A stretch of 64,000 nt of DNA, taken from the NCBI RefSeq assembly GCF_036237315.1, contig NZ_CP108356.1:6391501-6455500 (forward strand). Reading direction: 5' to 3'. The position numbers and the translations under genes are program-made. The notes under the pieces were generated by a model. It searched no databases and was not told where the DNA came from. It worked only from the letters and a program-made list of their open reading frames with translations. This DNA is from Streptomyces sp. NBC_01351 (lineage in GTDB: Bacteria > Actinomycetota > Actinomycetes > Streptomycetales > Streptomycetaceae). Each line of letters begins with the position of its first letter. Positions within the stretch are counted from its first letter, which is position 1. This document shows, piece by piece, positions 57,667-64,000 of this stretch.

Positions 57667-60600
57667 TCAGGAACGGAACCTGAGCTGCTCCGGCGGGATC
57701 CGATCCGCCCCGGTGACGGTGGTGCCCTCCCAGAGCTCGATGGTCAGACCGGGCAGGTCCGCCAGCGGCGAGAGGTCGACCGGAGGGCCTTCCCAGACGC
57801 TCAGGCTGAGCAGGGACAGATCGGGGAGCGAGGCCAGCGGCTCCAGCCCGCCCGCGAACCGGCAGTTGAACGCGTACAGACTGCGCAGCCGTTCGAAGCG
57901 CTGGAGGGCGGCCGGCTCCAGGGCCGGGTGATTCGCCAGGTGGAGGGTGGTCAGGGGCGGCACTTGCGGCAGCCGGAGCAACTGGTCGACGGTGTGCCGC
58001 CCGGACAGCGCGAGCTCGTCCAGCACGGGCCAGCGGTCGAGGCTGTCGACGGCCAGGCCCGTTCTGCCGTTCAGATGGAGGGCGCTGAGCCCCGGCGGGG
58101 CGGGGATCTCGCTCACCCGGTCGGGCAGCAGACGCGTATCGAGGGTCAGGCGGCGCAAGGTGGTCAGCTCTTCGAGCGGCGCCAGGGACAGGCTTTCGCG
58201 CAACATGGACAGCGTGAGTTCTTCCAGGGCCGGCTTTCGGAGCGGGCCGAGGTCCGTCAGCCGGGGGCAGTAGATGAGGGCCAGGCGCCTCAGGGCGGGC
58301 AGCGCGGCCAGCGGTGAGAGATCGCTGACGTTGTTCGACCGGATCGTCAGCCCCTCCAGCTGCTCCATACCGGTGATCTCCTCCGGAATGCCGTAGTCGC
58401 CCTGCAGGTGGACGCCCCTGATCCGCCGCAGCCCGGGGAGGGCCCGGATGCGCTCGCCCGTGCCGACGGGCAGTTCGACGTCCCCGAGCGTGGCGTCGGC
58501 CAGCACCTGTTCCGCGTACTCGACCAGCGGGAACCGGCCCCAGGCGTCGGCGAGTTCGCGGCACACGTCGGGACCGGTCTGCCGGCGGAACTTCGCCACG
58601 AGGGACAGCGCCCGGGGCCCGCCGATCAGGGCGGCGGTCAGTACGGTCGCGGCGGCCTCCGGATCGTCCAGCTCCTCCGGCGGGGGCAGCAGGTCGAGCA
58701 CCAGCTCACCGGCCTTCGCCAACTCCTGTGCCTGCGCCGGGCTGCGCGGGGGGACCAGCCCGCTCGTCCGTGACGTGACCTCATCACGCACCTCCGGTGC
58801 CAGCTCCGTGGCGTGTTCCAGACAGGTCGCCGCGAGCAGGACCAGGCGGCCGTGCTGCTGCGGTGAGTCGTCCGCCCGGCGGAGCAGTCCGCGGAGCAGC
58901 TCCGCCCGTTCGTCGGGCCGGGAGTGCCCGACCGCCATGCGGACGACGTCCTCCCAGCCGTCGTCGTGGGCGTTCGAGATCAGCATCCCGAAGTCCCGGA
59001 ACTCGACCGCGGCCTTGGCGCCCAGATAGTCCTGGAAGGTGCGGTGTACGAACACCACCGCGCCCGGCGCGGGTTCGAGCAGCAGCCCGCTGCGGATCAG
59101 CAGGTGCATGAAGACCTGCCCGGCGTCGGCTTGGGCCCGGACCTGTGGCATGGCGTCGAGCCAGGTGTCGATCATCCGCACGGCCTCGTCGCGGCCGGCC
59201 TCCACGTGACCGTTGCGGATCAGCCAGTACGCCAGCCGCTGGAGCAGGGCCGTCTGTTCGTCCCGGGACAGGTACACCCCCTCCACCCCGCTGATCTCCC
59301 GCTCGCTGTCCCGGCGGACCAGCAGCATGTCCAGGGCCGCGTCGTACAGCTCCTTCCGGGCCCTCGGCAGCTGCATCCGCCGGTCCCGGTTCAGGGCGCA
59401 CAGCAGGGCGCACATCAGCGGGTTGGTGGCCAGCCGCCCCAGGTCCCGGCGGGCGTTCACCGCCTGGACCAGCGAGGAGGCGTACGTGTCCAGCTGCTCC
59501 CGCTCCTCCTCGTCGCACTCCTCCCGCGCCGAGGCGTGCCAGTGCGCGATGAACGCCCGTATGTCGTCCCGCTCCATCGGCAGCAGGGCGTGCGGCACGA
59601 ACGCCTGGCCCGCGAGCCAGTCCTCCGGAACCGCCGAGGGGCGGGTGGTGACCACGTACCGGGCGTTCGGGAAGGCCGCGATCAGCGAACGCAGCCACTC
59701 CTCCGTCCGCTTGCGCAGCCTCCGCGGCACCTCGTCGACCCCGTCGACCAGGACCAGAGCGCGCCCGTTGGCGAGGAGCTCCTCGGTCCAGCCGTCCGGG
59801 GCGCGCAGCGGCACGCCGGAGGCCCGCAGCCAGTCCTGCGGCGCCGGCAGGCCGCCCGCGGAGTGGAAGGAGCGCAGTCGCAGGACGAACGGGACGCACA
59901 GGTTGAGCTCCGCCAGGTCCTGGCCGAAGCTGCGGCGGGCCGCGTTCAGGGCGAGCCACTGGACCACGGTGCTCTTGCCGGAGCCCGCGGGCCCGCGCAG
60001 CAGCACCCGGCGGGCCGGGCCGAGCGCCTGCTCCGCCCGGACCGGCCCGGTGTGGCCCGCCTCCGTGCTGGCCGGCCGCTCGCCGGTGACCGCCAGGCTG
60101 ATGTAGGCCAGGTCCAGCGGCCACTCCTGGCGGTCGCTCCGGCCGAGGGTGAGGCCGAACAGCTGGAGCCGGTCGTGCGCGGCCGTGACGTAGCGGGCGT
60201 ACTGCTCCTCGAAGGCGTGCGCCGCACTGTTCTCGCGCGCCTTCATCCGCTCCAACGCGCGGGTCAGCTCGGCCGTGCGGCGTACCAGTTCCACATCGGC
60301 CCGCGCCCCGAAGCTCGGCAGGGTCGTCGTGTACTCCACCGCGTGCTCGCAGCACAGGGCGACCAGATTGCGGTAGACGGCCTCCGCGGGCTCGCTCAAG
60401 GCTGCTCCGCGGGGCGGCTCAAGCATCGTCGCGAGCCTCCGCGGATCGAGGTCCGCCGCGAAGACCGCATCGGCGTCGAGGCTCCCCAGTGAGGCGAAGG
60501 CGTCGCTCACCGCGTCGACCACCGACAGCAGCTCGTGCTCCGGCAGCAGTTCCGCGGCCTGGCCCAGCCGTGCGGCGAGCACGCGGGCCAGCCGCCCCAC

Positions 60601-60762
60601 CTCCCGCTCGCCCAGTTCCACCGGCGGCCTGCGCCAGCGCGGCGCCGGAACGGCCGGATCCGCCACCAGCCCCGCCCCCGGCGCCCGCGCCAGGAGCGAC
60701 TTCACCACCGCCCCCGCAGCCGTCCCCGCCACCCGTAAGAGAACCGTCTCGAAGCCCGTCAT
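57667..60762 (-). CDS. NACHT NTPase with C-terminal leucine-rich repeats (bacterial NLR-like)
   Basis: 1031 residues from the ATG at 60762 (GGGAGG upstream). The helical N-terminal part (1-235) begins 'MTGFETVLLRVAGTAAGAVV' and resembles the NACHT N-terminal helical domains of actinobacteria. The NACHT module has Walker A 'RRVLLRGPAGSGKSTVVQWL' (K263), Walker B 'GRALVLVDGVDEVPRRLRKR' (D340, D343, E344), 'NARYVVTTRPSAVP' (sensor R) and the NACHT-specific 'ALLPMERDDIRAFIAHWHA' and 'TNPLMCALLCALNRDRRMQL'. The C-terminal 250 residues are leucine-rich repeats ('LSPLAALPALRRLALIYCPR', 'LPQVPPLTTLHLANHPALEP'). NACHT proteins of this kind defend against phages; here no adjacent effector gene is seen. 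A role in defence is inferred. Confidence 0.9.
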   Translation of the reverse strand: MTGFETVLLRVAGTAAGAVVKSLLARAPGAGLVADPAVPAPRWRRPPVELGEREVGRLARVLAARLGQAAELLPEHELLSVVDAVSDAFASLGSLDADAVFAADLDPRRLATMLEPPRGAALSEPAEAVYRNLVALCCEHAVEYTTTLPSFGARADVELVRRTAELTRALERMKARENSAAHAFEEQYARYVTAAHDRLQLFGLTLGRSDRQEWPLDLAYISLAVTGERPASTEAGHTGPVRAEQALGPARRVLLRGPAGSGKSTVVQWLALNAARRSFGQDLAELNLCVPFVLRLRSFHSAGGLPAPQDWLRASGVPLRAPDGWTEELLANGRALVLVDGVDEVPRRLRKRTEEWLRSLIAAFPNARYVVTTRPSAVPEDWLAGQAFVPHALLPMERDDIRAFIAHWHASAREECDEEEREQLDTYASSLVQAVNARRDLGRLATNPLMCALLCALNRDRRMQLPRARKELYDAALDMLLVRRDSEREISGVEGVYLSRDEQTALLQRLAYWLIRNGHVEAGRDEAVRMIDTWLDAMPQVRAQADAGQVFMHLLIRSGLLLEPAPGAVVFVHRTFQDYLGAKAAVEFRDFGMLISNAHDDGWEDVVRMAVGHSRPDERAELLRGLLRRADDSPQQHGRLVLLAATCLEHATELAPEVRDEVTSRTSGLVPPRSPAQAQELAKAGELVLDLLPPPEELDDPEAAATVLTAALIGGPRALSLVAKFRRQTGPDVCRELADAWGRFPLVEYAEQVLADATLGDVELPVGTGERIRALPGLRRIRGVHLQGDYGIPEEITGMEQLEGLTIRSNNVSDLSPLAALPALRRLALIYCPRLTDLGPLRKPALEELTLSMLRESLSLAPLEELTTLRRLTLDTRLLPDRVSEIPAPPGLSALHLNGRTGLAVDSLDRWPVLDELALSGRHTVDQLLRLPQVPPLTTLHLANHPALEPAALQRFERLRSLYAFNCRFAGGLEPLASLPDLSLLSLSVWEGPPVDLSPLADLPGLTIELWEGTTVTGADRIPPEQLRFRS

Positions 60763-60820
60763 CCCCCGCCCTCCCTTTGGCCCGGACATCATCTCTCGAA
60801 CCCTCGGTAACCCCGTTGGA

Positions 60821-60832
60821 TACCGATCGGTA
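60821..60832. promoter_or_regulatory. 12-bp palindrome between NACHT and AGMO-like genes
   Basis: TACCGATCGGTA is perfectly self-complementary and lies in the 114-bp divergent gap; a partial half (CTCGGTAACC) is 17 bp away. It looks like an operator for a TetR- or LysR-type dimer, but no such regulator gene is adjacent. Confidence 0.55.
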
Positions 60833-60876
60833 ACAACCTCTAGCGGCACCCCCGGAGCCGCCTCTATGGTGCGGAC

Positions 60877-61938
60877 ATGCCGAACCTGCCCGATGTCGTG
60901 CTGTGGTCCATACCCGCCTTCGTGCTGCTCACCGTCGTCGAGCTGGTGAGCTACCGCATCCATCCCGACGAGGACGCCGCCGGGTACGAGACGAAGGACG
61001 CCGTCACCAGCATCGGCATGGGACTCGGCAGCATCGGCTTCGACCTGCTCTGGAAGATCCCCGTCGTCGCGATCTACACCGCGGTGTACGAGCTGACCCC
61101 GCTGCGCGTGCCGTTCCTGTGGTGGACCTTCCCGCTCATGCTGCTCGCGCAGGACTTCTGCTACTACTGGCAGCACCGCGGACACCACGTCATCCGCATC
61201 CTCTGGGCCTGCCACGTCGTCCACCACAGCAGCCGCAAGTTCAACCTCACCACCGCCCTGCGCCAGCCGTGGACCAGCGGCACCTCCTGGCCGTTCTACC
61301 TGCCGATGATCGCCCTCGGCGTGCACCCGGCCGCGATCGCGTTCTGCTACTCCATCAACCTCGTCTACCAGTTCTGGATCCACACCGAACGGATTGACCG
61401 GCTGCCCCGGCCCGTCGAGTACGTCTTCAACACCCCCTCCCACCACCGCGTCCACCACGCCTCCCAGGGCGGCTACCTGGACCGCAACTTCGGCGGGATC
61501 CTGATCGTCTGGGACCGGATGTTCGGCTCCTGGGTGGGCGAGACCGACAAGCCCGTCTTCGGCCTCACGAAGAACATCAGCACCTACAACCCGCTGCGCG
61601 TCGCCACCCACGAGTACGCCGCCATCGCCCGCGACGTCCGGGCCGCCGACAGCTGGCGCGAGCGCGCCGGACGGGTCTTCCGCGGCCCCGGCTGGCAGCC
61701 CGCCGCGGCCGCCGCCGAGGCGGACGGAGGCGCCGTGCCCGTGCCGCCGGCCGCGTCCGCTCAGACCGCCTCGGCCGGCGCCGCGACCGCCTCGGCCGGC
61801 GCCGCGACCGCCTCGGCCGGCGCCGCGACCGCCTCGGCCGGCGCCGCGACCGCCTCGGCCGGCGCCGCGACCGCCCCGGTCGGCGGCGCGACCGCCGCCG
61901 CCGCGTCCGCCCCCGCCGGGCCGGAGCACGCCGCGTGA
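60877..61938 (+). CDS. Fatty acid hydroxylase superfamily protein, alkylglycerol-monooxygenase-like
   Basis: 353 residues with four to five TM helices and the eight-His di-iron motif: H100-x3-H104 ('YYWQHRGHHVIRILWACHVV'), H113-x2-HH117 ('HVVHHSSRKFNLTTALRQPW') and H190-x2-HH194 ('NTPSHHRVHHASQGGYLDRN'). The blocks 'HHSSxxxNLTTALRQ', 'YQFWIHTERIDRL', 'NTPSHHRVHH', 'GGILIVWDRMFGSWVGETDK' and 'VFGLTKNISTYNPLRVATHE' closely recall mammalian alkylglycerol monooxygenase (TMEM195). An ether-lipid-cleaving or sterol-type hydroxylase is inferred. The C-terminal tail contains an Ala-rich tandem repeat. It overlaps the YhhN gene (GTGA). Confidence 0.85.
   Translation: MPNLPDVVLWSIPAFVLLTVVELVSYRIHPDEDAAGYETKDAVTSIGMGLGSIGFDLLWKIPVVAIYTAVYELTPLRVPFLWWTFPLMLLAQDFCYYWQHRGHHVIRILWACHVVHHSSRKFNLTTALRQPWTSGTSWPFYLPMIALGVHPAAIAFCYSINLVYQFWIHTERIDRLPRPVEYVFNTPSHHRVHHASQGGYLDRNFGGILIVWDRMFGSWVGETDKPVFGLTKNISTYNPLRVATHEYAAIARDVRAADSWRERAGRVFRGPGWQPAAAAAEADGGAVPVPPAASAQTASAGAATASAGAATASAGAATASAGAATASAGAATAPVGGATAAAASAPAGPEHAA
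61765..61890 (+). repeat. 21-bp tandem repeat encoding (TASAGAA)n
   Basis: Five identical 21-bp units (ACCGCCTCGGCCGGCGCCGC plus G) at 61765-61869 and a diverged sixth (61870-61890). They encode five TASAGAA heptads plus TAPVGGA in the C-terminal tail of the AGMO-like protein. The frame is kept for any unit number. Perfect identity suggests recent slippage. Confidence 0.95.
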
Positions 61939-62654
61939 GCGCCGCCGGGTCCACGGATCGTCCCGCCCCTTCCTGGGCCACCGCCCAGGGTCCGGCCGCC
62001 GGCCGGGACCGCCTGGGCCGCGCCGCCCTCGTGGGGTTCGCCGCGGCCACCGCCGTCGACCTCGGCTCGCTGCTCGCCGACTGGCACCTCGGCCACGTCA
62101 TCGCCAAGCCGCTCCTGATGCCGCTGCTCGTCGCGTACGTGGTCACCCGCGGCGCACCCCGGCTGCTGGTCGCCGCCCTGCTGTTCGGCTGGGGCGGCGA
62201 CCTCGCTCTGCTCTTCGACGCCGAGCCCGCCTTCCTCGTGGGCATGGGCTCCTTCGCCGTCGGGCACGTCTGCTACCTCGTGCTCTTCGGCAAGCGCGCC
62301 GCGAACCCGCTGCTCGGGGGCGCGTACGCGCTAGCGCTCGTCGGGACCGTCGCGATGCTCTGGGCGGACCTCCCGGCCGACCTGCGCGTCCCGGTCGCCG
62401 GCTACAGCCTGCTGCTCACCGCCATGGCCTACCGCTCCAGTGCGCTGGGCCCGCGGGCCGGGATCGGCGGGGCGCTGTTCCTGCTCTCCGACACGCTCAT
62501 CGCCACCGGCGTGGCCGAATGGCCCCAGTTGCCCCGGCCGGACTTCTGGATCATGGCCACGTACATCGCGGCGCAGTACCTGCTGGCCACCGGAGCCCCC
62601 TCCCGCGAAGAGGCGTACGGTGGGGGAGCCCCACAAGGGCACAGCCCGGACTGA
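61935..62654 (+). CDS. YhhN-family membrane protein (TMEM86/lysoplasmalogenase-like)
   Basis: 239 residues with about eight TM helices. Typical YhhN blocks: 'HVIAKPLLMPLLVAYVVTRG', 'ALLFGWGGDLALLFDAEPAF', 'LVGMGSFAVGHVCYLVLFGK' and 'GGALFLLSDTLIATGVAEWP'. The conserved G-D and S-D acids sit within membrane segments, as in lysoplasmalogenases that cleave vinyl-ether bonds. The GTG overlaps the AGMO-like stop, so both are made together. Substrate is inferred from the eukaryotic relative. Confidence 0.88.
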   Translation: MSAAGSTDRPAPSWATAQGPAAGRDRLGRAALVGFAAATAVDLGSLLADWHLGHVIAKPLLMPLLVAYVVTRGAPRLLVAALLFGWGGDLALLFDAEPAFLVGMGSFAVGHVCYLVLFGKRAANPLLGGAYALALVGTVAMLWADLPADLRVPVAGYSLLLTAMAYRSSALGPRAGIGGALFLLSDTLIATGVAEWPQLPRPDFWIMATYIAAQYLLATGAPSREEAYGGGAPQGHSPD

Positions 62655-62681
62655 ACCCCCTAGCCGGAGGACTGCATCACC

Positions 62682-63725
62682 ATGCGCGCCACCGTCATCC
62701 ACGCCCCGCACGACATCCGCGTGGAGGAGGTGCCAGACGCCGCGATCCAGCGTCCCGAGGACGCCGTCGTCCGCGTCCTGCGCGCCTGCATCTGCGGCAG
62801 CGACCTGTGGGCCTACCGCGGCGAGGCCGCGCGGCAGCCCGGACAGCGCATCGGACACGAGTTCCTCGGCGTCGTCGAGGAGACCGGCCCGGCCGTCTCC
62901 GGCCTGCGCGCCGGTGACCTCGTCGTCGCCCCCTTCATGTGGTCCGACGGCACCTGCGACTACTGCGCCGAGGGTCTGTACACCTCCTGCGTGCACGGCG
63001 GCTTCTGGGGCTCGGTCGGCCACGACGGCGGCCAGGGCGAGGCCGTCCGCGTCCCGCACGCCGACGGCACTCTGGTGAAGCTGCCCGCCGACGCGGTCTC
63101 CGACGACCACCTGCTGACCGGGTTGCTCGCGCTCTCCGACGTCATGGGCACCGGCCACCACGCGGCGCTGGGCGCCGGCGTGCGCAAGGGCTCCACGGTC
63201 GCCGTCGTCGGTGACGGCGCGGTGGGCCTGTGCGGCATTCTCGCGGCCAAGCGCCTCGGCGCCGACCGGATCATCGCACTGGGCCGCCACGCGGCCCGTA
63301 CGGACATCGCGAAGCTCTTCGGGGCCACCGACGTCGTCGCCGAGCGCGGCGAAGCGGCCGAGGCGGCCGTCCGCGAACTCACCGGCGGCCAGGGCGCGCA
63401 CTCCGTCATCGAGGCCGTCGGCACCGAGCAGTCCATGCGCACCGCCGTGAACATCACCCGCGACGGCGGGGCCATCGGTTACGTCGGCGTCCCGCACGGC
63501 AGTGGCACCGGCCTCGACCTCGGCGTGATGTTCGACCGCAACATCACCCTGCGGGGCGGCGTGGCCCCCGTCCGCGCGTACATCCCCGAGCTGCTGGAGG
63601 ACGTGCTCAGCGGCGCGATCGACCCCTCGCCCGTCTTCGACCGGGCGGTGTCCCTGGACGAGGTCCCGGCCGGCTACCGGGCGATGGACGACCGCAGTGC
63701 GCTCAAGGTGCTGATCCAGCCCTGA
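62682..63725 (+). CDS. Zinc-dependent alcohol dehydrogenase (MDR family)
   Basis: 347 residues. Catalytic-zinc ligands are in 'ACICGSDLWAYRG' (Cys) and 'GQRIGHEFLGVVEETGPAVS' (His-Glu). The structural-zinc lobe is degenerate ('CDYCAEGLYTSC' keeps three Cys). The Rossmann domain has 'GSTVAVVGDGAVGLCGILAA' and 'QGAHSVIEAVGTEQSMRTAV'. It resembles the FDH/threonine dehydrogenase-like IMP-type ADHs; the substrate is unknown. It starts 27 bp after YhhN and ends before a strong terminator, so it could be the last gene of the AGMO-like operon. Confidence 0.92.
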   Translation: MRATVIHAPHDIRVEEVPDAAIQRPEDAVVRVLRACICGSDLWAYRGEAARQPGQRIGHEFLGVVEETGPAVSGLRAGDLVVAPFMWSDGTCDYCAEGLYTSCVHGGFWGSVGHDGGQGEAVRVPHADGTLVKLPADAVSDDHLLTGLLALSDVMGTGHHAALGAGVRKGSTVAVVGDGAVGLCGILAAKRLGADRIIALGRHAARTDIAKLFGATDVVAERGEAAEAAVRELTGGQGAHSVIEAVGTEQSMRTAVNITRDGGAIGYVGVPHGSGTGLDLGVMFDRNITLRGGVAPVRAYIPELLEDVLSGAIDPSPVFDRAVSLDEVPAGYRAMDDRSALKVLIQP

Positions 63726-63744
63726 CGGCACGGGTACGGACGAA

Positions 63745-63780
63745 GAAGGGCCGGGCGGGATGTTCCCCGCCCGGCCCTTC
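63745..63780. terminator. Bidirectional terminator between ADH and subtilase genes
   Basis: A 15-bp perfect stem (63745-63759 with 63766-63780) and a 6-nt loop, 20 bp after the ADH stop and 14 bp after the subtilase stop on the other strand. It serves both convergent genes. Confidence 0.85.
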
Positions 63781-63794
63781 CGCGTATCAGCCGG

Positions 63795-64000
63795 TTACTT
63801 GACGGCCTTCAGCGCGTCGACCACGCCGTAGCCGTAGTAGCCCGTCTGGCCCCACTTGCTCTCGCAGGTGGTCGCGTTGATCAGCGTGCCCGTGGCGTCG
63901 TATATCTGCGCCGGGCACTGCGCCTTCGTGGCCTGGCCCTTGAGCATGGCCTGGATCTGCGAGGGCGTGGCGGACGGGTGGGCGCTCTTGATGAGCGCCG
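63795..64000 (-). CDS. C-terminus of a subtilisin-like (S8) serine protease (cut by window edge)
   Basis: The last 68 residues: 'ALIKSAHPSATPSQIQAMLK', then 'GQATKAQCPAQIYDATG', 'TTCESKWGQTGYYGYGVVDA' and 'LKAVK' before TAA at 63797-63795. The pattern 'ALIKSAHPSATPSQIQ...GYGVVDALKAV' is the end of the S8 peptidase domain after the catalytic Ser. The two Cys probably form a disulfide. It is a secreted protease by type, but the signal and catalytic triad lie outside the window. Confidence 0.8.
   Translation of the reverse strand, partial: ALIKSAHPSATPSQIQAMLKGQATKAQCPAQIYDATGTLINATTCESKWGQTGYYGYGVVDALKAVK

Noticed and set aside
57667..61929. Extended 1420-codon version of the NACHT protein
   Set aside because: The extra N-terminus overlaps the AGMO-like gene and its tandem repeat in antisense and reads as low-complexity; the ATG at 60762 with GGGAGG is the natural start.

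Overview
The window is high-GC chromosomal DNA from a Streptomyces or a very close relative. The codon usage is strongly GC3-biased, GTG starts are frequent, and several lineage-typical genes occur: Gbn (SCO1839-type nucleoid protein), an LAETG-anchored SCO1860-type surface protein, actinobacterial DapD and a MXAN_6230/SCO0854-type RING protein. Gene content and order from dapD through the cobalamin genes, pit, ABC-F and gbn resemble, from memory, the S. coelicolor SCO1838-SCO1916 core region. I see no tRNA, rRNA, CRISPR array, prophage or transposase.

Layout. 0-3.4 kb: partial HxlR regulator divergent from an MFS exporter, dapD with a strong terminator, a small membrane protein, and a GNAT gene broken by an internal deletion. 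3.5-9 kb: a secreted nuclease and a Tat-exported PhoX-type phosphatase, both with PHO-box-like 11-bp direct repeats upstream, flanking a conserved protein of unknown function. 9-23 kb: two-domain TerD protein; aldehyde dehydrogenase divergent from an IclR regulator with a shared palindrome; a membrane protein, NarL-type two-component pair and PbpA-like transpeptidase; FrnE/DsbA protein; two class V aminotransferases; an amidohydrolase. 23-35 kb: sortase substrate, CapA-like protein, and a cobalamin cluster (CobE-like/CobC fusion, cobB, cobO, chlID, cobQ, cobD) headed by a cobalamin riboswitch and including a ZIP metal transporter. 35-44 kb: pit phosphate transporter with a near-perfect PHO box, hydrolase, a paralogue of the 5.7-kb gene, VOC and YpfJ-like proteins, an ABC-F gene preceded by a seven-codon, probably leaderless ORF, gbn and an enoyl-CoA hydratase. 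44.6-49 kb: a five-gene Asp23/AmaP cell-envelope operon, SDR, SURF1, and a zinc-ribbon protein. 49-64 kb: RING/TerD-like protein translationally coupled to a DEDDh-exonuclease-BRCT gene; a TetR-controlled ADC/SDR/double-amidohydrolase operon; a solitary NACHT-LRR (bacterial NLR-like) protein; an alkylglycerol-monooxygenase-like desaturase coupled to a YhhN/lysoplasmalogenase gene; an alcohol dehydrogenase; and the C-terminus of a subtilase.

Themes. (1) Phosphate scavenging: nuclease, PhoX and Pit, each with a candidate PhoP site. (2) Cobalamin salvage and late synthesis under riboswitch control. (3) Stress or defence proteins with eukaryote-like architecture (NACHT-LRR, RING-TerD). (4) Two families of palindromic interspersed repeats, one copy of which is fused in frame inside cobB. 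The strongest candidates for new biology are the NACHT-LRR protein, the RING/TerD-exonuclease pair, the AGMO-like/YhhN ether-lipid pair and the leader ORF before the ABC-F gene.
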